From: Rhynochetos jubatus
Taxonomy: Eukaryota > Chordata > Aves > Eurypygiformes > Rhynochetidae
Assembly (NCBI GenBank): GCA_027574665.1
Contig: CM050651.1
Span: 10,293,501 to 10,357,500, forward strand
Reading direction: 5' to 3'
Length of the DNA stretch: 64,000 nt
The translations under genes and the position numbers were made by a program. Shown one piece after another: positions 1-11,018 of this stretch. The notes beneath the pieces are model-generated. The model was not told the origin of the DNA and ran no database searches. It saw nothing but the letters and a program-made list of their open reading frames with translations. Numbering within the stretch: position 1 is the first letter of the stretch; each line of letters opens with the position of its first letter.

Positions 1-505
1 AGTTTTTCAGTTGTGATTAACACAAATATCCTAGGCTTACCCAGGAAATACCTCTGTACTTTTTCATACCACTGTGTAATCTTTGTCATTGCCATATTTA
101 CTGTATTTCTGTAAACAAATCCAGGTGACGTGCATATTGATGTCAATAATTAAAGCTAAGAGTCATAAAGGAGGAAAATGAGCTCAAGTCATTGTTACTG
201 AAGTAATGACAAAATTCTTAACTTTGGCTGCAAATAGGGTTGAGAAAAAATGCTGATGTGTCAGATGTGTCGCTTATCTTGAGAAGGCGGTACTCAGAGT
301 GCACTGTCATGGTATTGCTCGGTTGTTTTACCGTAATTGCCAACCTAACAAATCAAATTCCTTGTCAGTAGTGTCACTTTTTTGGGTAATACACTTGTTC
401 TTAAATGACAAGCAAAGATTTTAGAAATTTTGTAGGTTTTGCTGAAGTAAAAGAAGAACATGTAAACACAAATAGAAAATATCTCTGTCACATTTGCCAA
501 ATTAC

Positions 506-511
506 TTTATT
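506..511 (-). terminator. MYOZ2: Probable MYOZ2 poly(A) signal AATAAA
   Basis: TTTATT on the plus strand reads AATAAA on the minus strand, 177 bases beyond the MYOZ2 stop. It is the only canonical hexamer I found on that strand between the stop and the window edge. It is followed by a GT-rich stretch (TTTGTGTTTACATGTT) about 30-50 bases further on, as expected of a downstream element. Cleavage would fall near 485-495, making a 3' UTR of roughly 200 bases. A longer UTR running out of the window is possible. Confidence 0.5.
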
Positions 512-687
512 TATATTATGTCTGCAGATGCAACAAGGTGCCAGAAAAGATACACTAAATCAGACATTATTACTTATACTCCAGCTGCCAAGGAAAGATT
601 TTGTCAGTAGCCTATAGTAATATTTGGACCAAAAATAAATGGATGCACAGCTTGCAGCATTTTTTATGATTTAGAGTGCAGCTTCGC

Positions 688-919
688 TCACAGGTCTTCC
701 GTTTCTGGAACGGTGTTGGAATCCGAAGGCTGAATGAACACTACAGGGATATTTTCAGACGTCCATCCTTTAGGAGTCCTATTGAAGGATCTTCTGGTAG
801 CAAGAGGGTTTGCAAGGATCATGAATCTGGGATCATTTAGCATCAGTAGATTAAAATCTGGTACCTTGAATTTAACCAGCTTTGATGCTCTCTCAAAACC
901 ACCAAAGGGAGTGGCAACT
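688..919 (-). CDS. MYOZ2: MYOZ2 exon 6, C-terminal 76 residues and stop
   Basis: The acceptor is TATCTACAG with the exon starting at 919. The first base completes an Arg codon begun in exon 5 (AAC AG|A GTT). The frame reads VATPFGGF, then [24 protein letters not shown] and SENIPVV, the highly conserved myozenin C-terminal region, and stops at 690-688. The last five residues are ETEDL, the Glu-Thr/Ser-Asp/Glu-Leu type of tail reported to bind PDZ domains of Z-disc proteins such as ZASP/LDB3. The tail is one residue shorter than I recall for human. The open frame continues upstream to 1179, but that part is intron because it lies beyond the acceptor. Confidence 0.96.
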
Positions 920-3900
920 CTGTAGATATTAGAGAAATAAAAGTAAAATGTGATTTTAAAAATACCTCTTTTTTTTTTCCTCCCAGGAGCTGAAAAGAAC
1001 ATGATACAGAATTGATACAATTTCATGTTTACGTTTTCAAGCTTTTGGGAAAAGTATTCTGATTGTTGTTCTGGATGGAAAAGCCGAGGGAAGAAGATGT
1101 TGCAAGAAAAGCTTGTTGTTGGTGAGTCACAGTTACTAAACTTATTTTGTTGGTGATAAGCTGATGAATCAGAAAACATAGTTCAACACATTCTCCCTAG
1201 CAGGTAATTAGTTTAGGAAGTTCTCACCCCATTTTCTCCTGTCCCCCAGTTGCTTGTTCCTCCCACTGCACTACATTTCAGCACCGTATTGTACCAGTTA
1301 GAATGTGTGTGGGTGGTGCTATAAACTTGGGTCACTTCTGGGTTAAACAAAGACCCTTCAAAATAAAGGAGCATTTTAAAATCCAAATTATTTCAGCAAT
1401 CTGGTTTGTATCATTATGCTCAAACAACTGTAGCAATACAAGTGAGGAGGCAGTAAGGCGTAGTGTGGAGCGGAAAGGAACAGCCAAAGACAACAGGCTC
1501 TGGAAAGGAGGGGAGTGGGTGAGGACTTGCTACACCAGCTTTGTCTCTGAAGAGAATGTTTATGTAACTAAACCTTGAAACACTGGCTGGAATTGGTCCC
1601 TGATCTCAGATCTACTGCATCTAGCCAATATTTTCCGTGTTATTTATATGTAAATGATGTTCCTTCAGGCGATAAGCCTGAGAAACGAAAAGATAAGGAA
1701 TAGTGAGCAGCATGTTACGTAAATTTGCAAATATTTTAATACAACAGTATTTCCAAATACCTCCCATGATTCTTTTATATTTGCAAGTTTCTAGGCTGGA
1801 AGAAAAACCACCTGAGTTTTTCTGTTGTTTTTCAAGCTCCTTTGTATAAGCAAATGTGACCCAACAGGCTATTATATGTGCTCTGCATTTTGATCAGCTG
1901 CATAACTTTGCTGGGATATATTCTGGCCTGTTAAGGGTGTCAAATGTTTAAGCTACTCATGAGCACCTGTTTTCTGCAAAGCTAGTTACATAGTGGCATG
2001 CAGAAAGGAATTTTTGGTGAAATGGAGTTTCACCAGCCTTGGTAGGTTTTGTGTGTTTGGTACAAAACTGATCTGCTGGGGTGTATTTCCAGTGGCTCCA
2101 GGTATTATAGCAGAAGCCCAGAGAAACTAATACCAGCAGAAATGAAAAGAGATCATTTGAAGAACTGACTAGGATTTTCAGCAAGATAACTATAGATAAA
2201 ATCAAACCTAATGAGAATTAAGTACCCCCCCCACAAAAAAAAGAGATTAAGTCAGCAAAATGAATCTGTGACCTAAAAGAAATGGTAGTGCTGTGTTTTT
2301 ACACAGGTAATTCACAGAGTTATGGTATGAGCAGCATTTATTGAAGGGGGTAGTGTTAACTCCAAAGGGTCAATCCTGTAAGATACAAATAATGATGAAA
2401 GTACTGGGCATGCACACTTACTGAAAGAAGAGCGCAGCTTTGAATTACTCTCTAAAACGGTTTCTCAAATGAAGATAAGACAAGATTTCGCAGCAGCAGC
2501 CAGTCCAGGCATTCAACTCTCTTGAGGTCAAAGGAAATTCTTTATACAAAGTGCCTGTGGTATCAAGCTTTTCTTGTGAAACTGTGTTCTAGGTCACAAT
2601 GTCAAATTGGATACCGTATGATACTGATTAAAAATAATTGCTTGGTAATTGGCACAGAGTGAATCTAGTGATCTACATCTTACAGGATAATAGAGATTGT
2701 TTTAATTGCTGCTCTAATTAAGATACACATTCTCACACTGTTGCAATGTTTAATTCTCATCAATATGTAAATTAAAGGGATGATCAATATGAACATAATA
2801 ATACTAGCGGTATAAAATGCAAAACAATTCTGTAGTGTGAAACTTAACTCTTTGTAGTATTTTTGGGTTTTAAATACATCAGTTTTCTGTAGGTAACAGA
2901 AACAGGAGGGCATTCTGTAGAAATTCAAGTATCTTTTTGTGGGGAAAACCCCCATGTAGTTCTTGTACAAAGTCTCTTCTCAGAGAATTACGCATTCCTG
3001 CATGCTAGGCAGAAGCACATGATGATTGACATAAAAGAGAGTACAGTAATTGGCTAATAGATGTCAATTTTCCTTTATAGCAGCAGTATTTTTTTGTGAG
3101 CAATAACTTGTCTGACAACATGGTGTTGTAACGACCTGTGTTGTGTGCACGTCGACTGTATCACTTGAGCTCTGATTCATTGTATAGGAGCCTAAAGCTC
3201 CTGTGTAAAAAATTCCAGTAGTCATTGCTCATAAGGGCGGAAATGCTGGTTCAGAGCCATGGGAAGTGACACCAGGAAGTGTAAGAGATTGTTCAATATT
3301 CACTTTGCATATTCCTAAAAAGTTGGTGCATGATTTAACAATAGCAAGCACAACCACATTTGTTTTTAGCTGTTGTTTTAGCAGGGCTCCTTTTTCTTTC
3401 TTTTTCCTGCAGGCTTATTGAGCATTTTATAGTCTCAACATAGGAGACTACTTGTAGTTGATTATTTGGAAAAGTCTGAAGAAATGTTTTAACTGTATGG
3501 GATTAGCACCTTCAACTACATAATTGCAAAAAATGTGAGTCTCACATTTTAAAACGGGACTGTCATTCTTAGAACATGCTGCTTATTGTTAATTCTGTGC
3601 AAAAGGAGACACAGGAGCGAAGAACCTGACCCCGCAAAATGCTCAGAGCATCATAGTAGCTTAGTGCAAGAGCCTAATGCCAGTATCACAGAGGTATTTA
3701 CCTGCTAAGGTACTGGCTAAGCACCCAGTTTCCACTAATCTCATTTCACTTCAAGTTAGCACCCAAAATTCCTTTGAGGCTCTGAATCTCAGCATTGTTA
3801 AATAGAGTTCAGAATCCATTAATCAATAAAAACAGACCTCAGTCCAGATGAACTGGATTCCTGTAGTGTTTTTGAAACAGTGATCTTTGGGAACTGAGAA

Positions 3901-5750
3901 ATCTGAGTAAGAATTTGTCTGGTAGGAGAGGCAGAACTAGTCAGACTTGCTTGTCTTATATGAGTAAGATGTGGTGCTTTGTATGTTACTCATAACCCTA
4001 CCTGTGACATCCAGCTCCAAGAAAGCAGATGGAATAAAGGTACTAATTTAACTAATATCACACACTCCTGAACAAATGGAGATTCATGCTGTCTTTCCCG
4101 CAGATGATTACTAGGTGCTTCCACACTGGTAAAAGAGGCAAGAAATTTTTTCACCAGTCGATTGTTCTTCAATCGTAATAGGAATTAATCTCCAAGAGAA
4201 ATCAGAGGGCATGCCTCTGATCTGCAGCATTTCTCACTAGCACAGGTTCATTTTCATCCAGGAGGAGCAAGAGTAGCCTTGTCTGAACAATCTGTTCCGA
4301 TATCCTCAGAACCCAATTTCTCTGATTATGCACTCTTCCCTAGTGCTGTGTGCTCTAAACCATTACTAGCTGTGTTGCAGAAAGCCCTGCCTCAGGAGGG
4401 AAATGTGCTTGACGTTTTCTGCCACGGCTTCTTCCTTCACTGACGTGCCAGCACTGCAAGATCCCTGCAGCATAAAATGTGTACTAGTTCCCAGTTAATA
4501 CCTCTATGAATTCCTTGGTTCTGATTCTGCTACTGTTACAAAAATTGCACTGCTACAGGGTCCAGAGTCGCCTCTTCATTGCTGTCAGTGGGAAAACCCC
4601 CCACATCTGAATGCTGTTTAGTGCTGAATATACTTTTCAACCGTGCATGTGTGCATCTGTTGCAACACATCAGGTGTCCCTAGCTGCTAAAGTTGTGTTG
4701 CCTTTATGGTTTGTTGCGTAACAAGGAAAGCTGAAAGGAACCTGAATATGGCCTGTAAAGTCTGAGTACCATTTTAACAGATGCCACTGAATGAACTGGG
4801 AAGGATCTCAGACTAATTTCCTTTGGGAGTCTTACGCATCACACTTACTGTTAACCACACCCTCTCCTGACTAATGATGACTCTACCAGTGTTTTTCAGG
4901 AGAACAAACATAATGGCACTTTACTGAATGATGAAGCATGATAGAAAGCCTTGATTGATACCCTCACTGATAACCAAATGATGCCACTGTAGTGCACTTT
5001 AATTGCTTAATACAGTATCATCTGCTTTCTCTCCCAGACTGCAATTAAAGAAGTCAAGGATGCTGTGACCTAGATGCACAGAATGACTTAGTAGGATGTA
5101 GACACAGAAGTCCAAAGAGATATGTCACCTTATGCACAAAGCCCATAGGCTGCTAAATTCCTGAGATGGCTAATGTTTTCTGTATACAGATGCTCAGATC
5201 TGCCTTTATATTAGCTATACTGGCAGCTGCACTGATCTTACAACAAAGCTCATCTGTGATTCTCTAATTAATAATCTTTTGCCTAAGTTTCCATGCTTGT
5301 TAACACACATAACGTGCTACTGCAGCAAGCTTTGAGCAAAATAGCAGCACATCGTGGCACTTTCACTCAAAATCTGTGGCAGTTAGTGTTGAACCTCTGT
5401 GTCAAACAATAGTATGTCTGTGACCAGAGCTGTTCTGCAAGGGATTTGGATTCTTTTCAGTCTGAGGACTTCTCTTGTAATAGTGGACTTAACTGCTCAC
5501 ATACAGTATTCCAGCAAAAATGCTACCCAGAAATAAAAGATTACTTGGATTAGAGTAGAGCTCTTAGCCTAGACATCAGGCCACGGAACTAGTAGTAGAG
5601 AAGTGTGGGTCCTGTTTTCTGCTCCTAAATGTGTATGTTCAATTTACTGTAAGCAGTAATTAAAGAAAGTGCATTGAAAGGTCAGGGAACTCAGGCCCAG
5701 GTTTCTCTTTCTCCAAGTGAGTTTCTCAATTGTTTAGCCAGCGAAAGATG

Positions 5751-5772
5751 TTTACTCCCTCTAGGGAGTAAA
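5751..5772. repeat. Perfect 10-bp inverted repeat, 2-base spacer
   Basis: TTTACTCCCT is followed by CT and then AGGGAGTAAA, an exact reverse complement. In RNA, G-U pairs and one A-U pair could extend the stem by four to about 14 bp (5747-5776). It lies inside MYOZ2 intron 5. It is too short for a microRNA precursor, and no function is implied. Confidence 0.7.
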
Positions 5773-6940
5773 TGTTATAATTCTAAGAAAATGCTTTTTC
5801 CAAAGAAATGGACCTTATTGTCTATACAAAATTTAAAAGAATACATGTGATCTCTGCTCTGTTTTTGAAAAGGAAGACCTTAATCTATCCCTGGCCAGAA
5901 GATAGGCAGACACAATTGGGTGCTGATGGCCTTAGCAAAGAGAAATTTAAGTCACATTTAGTCTTCTCTGTAATGTTTTCTGTTAGTTAGCTTGGCATGC
6001 AGTGTCCTGTCTGTTTTGAATCCCATAATCAGACATTCACTCTCCTGTGCATGTTTAGGGGTGTAAATGCCTAAATTGTGGCTGTAAAATCCGTTCCAAG
6101 AGGCTACTATCTTGAATTTTAATTTTGAAAATTCTCAATTTCTTTTTGGATCTGCTTCTTCTTGCTAGAAAACATAAATCTGAGGAGTGTACTGTATGTA
6201 ACAGCTTTTCTAGGTCCACCAGGCATCATTTTGTTTTCTTCTGGATGTGGATTTTTTCCAGAAGGAAAGTTGTAATGGATTGTATTTGCATGCCTTATGT
6301 TTTGAATTCACTAATTTCACAGTCTGGATCTGGATTTATGTGCCAGGTTTTAGGGTTTTATGGCAGTTACAAGGGACAGTATTAAACTTTCCCTTATATG
6401 AATATACATAAGCTCAAGAAATTCAGACTGTGGTGAGCTACAGTAGTGCCATAGAGAAAATCCTCATAGGCAGAAACAGTTAGTGTTGTGAAGAGGACAA
6501 CTAACAGAATAAGGGACCACAGGACAGCTAAAAATCCACAAAGAAGGCATCAGATACCATCTCAAGACACATATCCCTATTAATGGGGCCTCTGTGCCCT
6601 GTCAGATCCTGACTTTCACAGTAAGAACTTGCATGCTGGACTCAGAATCTCTCTTGTGAAAGGGATAACTGATTCTGTCTCTATTGCCTGTATATATATC
6701 TATGACATTTTGTTTGGTTGGTTTGTGTTTTGGTTTTTTTCGGTTACAATAACTGTAGTACATAAACTGTGCTGTTACTGTTCCAGTGTTAGCAGCTGTG
6801 GCACATCTCTGTGACTTGTATTTGCTATTTTGTCGGCTGTGCCATGTGTGCCATGCAGATTTAGTTATTAATATGTATATATGTGTATGTGGCTGTTAGG
6901 AAATCAGAATTAGTCTAGAGTCTGCTGTTGCAGTTTTGTA

Positions 6941-8035
6941 CACAGAATAGTTTGGGTTGGAAGTGACTTTTAAAGGTCATCTAGTCCAACTGCCCTGCAG
7001 TGAGCAGGTACACCTTCCTCAAGATCAGGTTGCTTGGAGCCCCATCCAACCTGACCTTGAATGTTTCCAGGGATGGGGCATCTCCCACCTCTCTGGGCAA
7101 CCTGTGCCAGTGTTTCTTCACCCTCATCATAAAAAATGTCTTCGTTATATCTAGTCTTAAGCTACCCTCTTCTAGCTTAAAACCATTACCTCTTGTCCTG
7201 TTGTAACAGGCCGGGCTCTAAGAAGTTTGTCCCCATCTTTCTTGTAGCCCCTTCAGACACTGGAAGGTGCTATAATGTCTCCCCAGAGCCTTCTTTTCTC
7301 CAGGCTGAATGACCCCAACTCTCTCAGCCTGTCCCCATAGGAGAGGTGCTCCAGTCTTTTATCATTTTTGTGGCCTCCTCTGGACCCACTCCAAAAAAGT
7401 CCATGTCCTTCTGATGTTGGGGGCCCCAGAGCTGGACGCAGGACTCCAGATGGGGTCTCACGAGAGCAGAGTAGAGGAGGAGAATCTCTTTCCTCGACCC
7501 TCTGGCCACGCTTCTCTGGATACAGCCCAGGATACAGTTGGCTTTCTGGGCTGCCAGCGCACACTGCCAGCTCATGTCCACCTTTTCATCCACCAGTACC
7601 CCCAAGTCCTTCTCCACAGAGATGCTGTCCCTCCATCCCCTAGCCTGTATTGATACTGGAGGTTGCCCCAACCCAGGTGCAGGACCCTGCGCTTGGCTGT
7701 GGTGAACCTCATGAGGTTCACACGGGCCCATTTCGTGAGCTTACACAGGTCCTTCTGGATGCCATCCTGTCCCTCAGGCACGTCAAACACACCACTCAGC
7801 TTGGTGTCGTTGACAAACCTGTTGAAGGTGCACTCGATCCCGCTGTGTGTGTCATTGATGAAGATATTAAACTGTACTGGTCCCAGTAAGGACCCCTGAG
7901 GAGCACTTCTTGTCACTGATCTCCATCTGGACATTGAGCTGTTGACCACTACCCTCTGAATGTGACCATCCAACCAATTCCTCATCCACCGAACAGTCCA
8001 CCCATCAAAGCTGTATCTCTGCAATTTAGAGAATT
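6941..8035 (-). mobile_element. CR1 LINE fragment, 5'-truncated and decayed
   Basis: On the minus strand this is the 3' part of a CR1 non-LTR retrotransposon: the C-terminal half of the reverse transcriptase ORF plus the 3' tail. Recognisable pieces are SLLGPVQFNIFIND, GIECTFNRF, DTKLSGV, WARVNLMRF, KDLGVLVDEK, LLLYSALVRPHLE and RLRELGSFSLEKRRL. The reading is split over at least two frames (about 8186-7572 and 7731-7253), so frameshifts have accumulated. The catalytic box reads F-V-N-D at 7817-7806 where F/Y-A-D-D is expected, so the enzyme is dead. The 3' end starts near the CR1-typical AGAATAGTTTGGGTTGGAAG. The 5' edge, near 8035, is where similarity fades. The element sits in MYOZ2 intron 5 in the gene's orientation. 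Confidence 0.93.
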
Positions 8036-8995
8036 TTGGTGTTGCATTGTGTAATTCTTTAGCCCTTGCAGTCATTGTTGAGGCCCACGCAATGGCAGGA
8101 ACGCAAGTGATGCCTGTGGTATTTTTTTTCTCTAAGTTTATATTGCCCTGAAATGTTTTCTTTTCCAATAGATTGCTGTCTGGCATTTTGAGGGTGGGTT
8201 TTGGTTTGGCTCACCTGTCTGGAACTCAGCAGGGATTACTTAGAGGAGAATTGGCCATCACTTTGATAAATAATGATAGTGTGAATGGTATGAATGAAAG
8301 CAAAAGGCTTAAGTAAGGATGTGTTGTAAAAATTTCACTATAGTTCAAAACCCAATATTGTCCATTCTTAGATCCTATTCTACTTTAAATGGGTTTTTTT
8401 TAAGTCTGCTTGTAATGTTTTATCTGTTAATTTGTTACCAAAGGTTGTCAACGATACAAAAAGGTTAAGTGCAATAAAATATCCAATCTGCTAACTATTT
8501 GGTGTGAGGGATTGGTTGAAGAATAAAGTTCATTGAACTATCATTGCATAAACAGCAAGCCGTGTGAGTTGTGTTGAAACAGAGAGTGGTTTGCATTATG
8601 TAGCTTACAAAGTTTTGACAGTGTTTCCCTGATAGGTTTTACGATCACCTGCTTACTGAAGTCAACAACAGAAATACTGAAAGGAGTTGGAAGCAGTGCT
8701 GTAGCCCATGTTTCCCATTTATTGAGTACACTGGCTTCTGATACTTTCTTTCTTTCAATATTTTCAACCATTCATCTTGCATTCCTGGTTCTACAATTTA
8801 ATTTTGGGTCCATGCTTTAGAGGGAGACTAGTTTCCCCCTTAACGTTCGTTTGCCACTGGTAATCTGTGTGTGTGTTCATGTTTATGCGTATACTTGCAA
8901 ACACAAGTAGTAGGGTTTCTTATAGCTGGTGGAAACATTTCATTTAACAGTACTTTTTCTCTGCACTGTAAAACTCAGTGTCCATTCAGAATTAC

Positions 8996-9179
8996 CTGTT
9001 AAAGCTCCTGTAGTCAGGCAGTTCTGGCTTTGCTTCAGGTTTAAAAAGTTTAGGATATAAAGCTTCCAGCAGCTCTGGATCATCCCTAATGGCTTCTATC
9101 CAGGGAGACTGATAATACTTTGGCACAGAAGTAGTGTTGAACTTTTCAGGAGGAATTTCTTTCAGTGGTCCAGAATAAC
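8996..9179 (-). CDS. MYOZ2: MYOZ2 exon 5, 61 whole codons
   Basis: The acceptor is CGCCTTGTAG with the exon starting at 9179. Its first two bases complete a Gly codon begun in exon 4 (CCA G|GT). The frame reads [16 protein letters not shown], then [25 protein letters not shown] and LPDYRSFN. This strongly conserved central-to-C-terminal part of myozenin-2 leads into the region that binds alpha-actinin and filamin (family knowledge). The donor is AACAG|GTAAT, ending the exon at 8996 in phase 2. The length of 184 nt keeps the frame with both neighbours. Confidence 0.96.
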
Positions 9180-10888
9180 CTACAAGGCGATCAAGGCAAA
9201 ACCATTATAATAATACTGCGCGTTTTCTGCTTCCTTGCCACCATCCTATGCAACTAGTAACTAACTTCCCATCGTTTCACAGTTCGGTAAAATGAACAAG
9301 TGGATCACGTCACCTGGCCATAGCTACACAGAAACAGAAAGCGGCAAGGGGAATGTGTAGCCTTTTGCAGAACCCTCTTTTGAGGCTAAGACTATTTTAG
9401 TTTTATATAAATTTGTTTCTAACATTATAATCATTTGTTTGAAACCAGACTATAGCTACACAGCCCTTGGGCTGAATTAACAAAAAGATTTTTAAAACAG
9501 CCTTTTGGTTAAAACTAAGATAATTCTATAGTCTTTGGGTAAAATTTTCCAGAAGTATTAAAAGGAGTTAGGATCACAGCCATTATAGTGGAGTTTTTAT
9601 CTTTGCCTCTGCCTTAGATGCTTTAAAATGTACTACCTACTTGGTTCTCTGGTCGTTTTCATAATCTGAAAAAGTGAAGAATCAGTTGTTTTCTCTGCAT
9701 AATCATCTGAGGATCAGGCTCTGATCAGAATTTTGCTGAATAAATAAATTCCCTATTCAGTAGGATTTCTTCTAAAGTCAAGTACAAAATGGCAGGAATA
9801 GATGGGGGGCGGGGGCAGCCAGATCTTAGTGTACAATTTGAATAATTAAAACCAGCAAGAGATTATCCTTTTATATATATAAATATACTATTTATTTGAA
9901 AAACAAGTGAAATCTATTCTACCCTTTTACCCTCTCTCTACATTTAGCTCTTTAAATGAATGCCATTTCCTTCTATAAGCTTAAAAAACGCCTGTGATTT
10001 ACTATCTACTCTTTTTGCCAGGCCTTTTTTGCCTAAAGAAAGGCTTGAAGATTTCTATCATGTTTTAGCAATGGAAATTACCTTTGTATTTGACCAATGG
10101 ATGCACAGAGTCTTAGCAGTCACTAACAGAGTAGCATTGACCTAGTTTACATAGACTGGAAAAGGTCTGCACAAAACATGCATTGAGTAATTCTGAACAA
10201 AGAATGAATTTGTAAAAAACAGTCTGCTCATGGATAATTCATAAACAGGAAGAAGGGCTATATCACGGAATAAATTAATTAAAACAAATTGTCCTTCTCT
10301 ACTCTTTAAAGAATACAAAATAAGGCCTTCTTGTAGCTCACTGCTTTAAATAAAAGCAACAGTACCCTCACAGTTAAGGACTTCAAAAAGAACAGTTGAT
10401 ACAGCCAGAGGCAAATTCCTTTTTAAGTTACTCCTCTGTAAAGGTTTCTAGCAAAACTTGCAGTGACTCCGAATTTACATTTATGGGTAATTAAACTACA
10501 GTGGATAACTTTCAGACAGTTGAGTGGTGTGTTGCATATTAGAAACAAAGGTTTGGCGAGGAAAAATCACAGTATTAATCTGGCTCTAAATCGGAGGGTC
10601 TGTTTCGCAATGTTTATAAAACCGGTAAATATAGGAGCAGTTTCTCTTAATGTATGTTTTCAGTTTAGGGAGAAGTAGTACAAAAGGCATGTCAAATCTT
10701 TAAAAATGAACAGAAGCAAGTGAAGAGCACCACTTTACATTTCTGTGGGAGATTCTAATGAGTCACCTGACTCGACTTTATCAATTTCTAATAGTAAGTC
10801 CACGAACAAATTCTTGTTGAGGATACTGTTTTATAAAGAGGTCCTTCCTCTGCTAAATATATCTAATGTCTGTAAACGCATATATTAC
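9180..10888 (-). other. MYOZ2: MYOZ2 intron 4 (1.7 kb)
   Basis: This phase 1 intron begins at the donor CCCCAG|GTAATA (10888-10887) and ends at the acceptor TTGTAG (9180-9181). The sequence is AT-rich, with a short G-rich patch near 9805-9816 (ATGGGGGGCGGGGGC). I see no repeat family or additional exon. Confidence 0.85.
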
Positions 10889-11018
10889 CTGGGGCAATGT
10901 TGTCAGGATGTGGGGGGCTCCGGGGATCAGGTGTATTAGGAGGTGTCATTGGGGCATGCTGGGGAATTCCTTCAACACTGAGGCCATCCATTTTAACACT
11001 CTGTATGGGCTCTCCACG
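10889..11018 (-). CDS. MYOZ2: MYOZ2 exon 4, proline-rich linker
   Basis: The acceptor is CTGAATGCAG with the exon starting at 11018 on a codon boundary (phase 0). The 43 whole codons read [12 protein letters not shown], then a Gly-Ile-Pro-Gln stretch, then [20 protein letters not shown]. The last part matches the conserved Pro/Asn/Asp-rich linker of myozenin-2. The first half diverges most from mammals, as expected for a disordered linker. The exon ends at 10889 with one base of a Gly codon (phase 1) before a GTAATA donor. Confidence 0.94.

Larger units (their letters stand above)
920..8995 (-). other. MYOZ2: MYOZ2 intron 5 (8.1 kb)
   Basis: This intron is bounded by the exon 5 donor CAG|GTAAT (8995-8994) and the exon 6 acceptor at 920-921. 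It holds one decayed CR1 at 6941-8035 and a perfect 10-bp inverted repeat at 5751-5772. Otherwise it is AT-rich DNA with no coding exon that I recognise. Short reading frames here match no family and lack suitable splice context. Confidence 0.85.

Noticed and set aside
1..484. Start of USP53 or another gene at the left edge
   Set aside because: USP53 is expected beyond MYOZ2 from synteny, but no exon of it is visible here.
920..1179. Open frame extending MYOZ2 exon 6 upstream
   Set aside because: The sequence before 919 has a clear polypyrimidine-type acceptor, and exon 5 joins in phase at 919. The upstream residues have no myozenin similarity.
7309..7899. Plus-strand open frames over the CR1 at 6941-8035
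   Set aside because: They are antisense shadows of the CR1 reverse transcriptase and match no protein.
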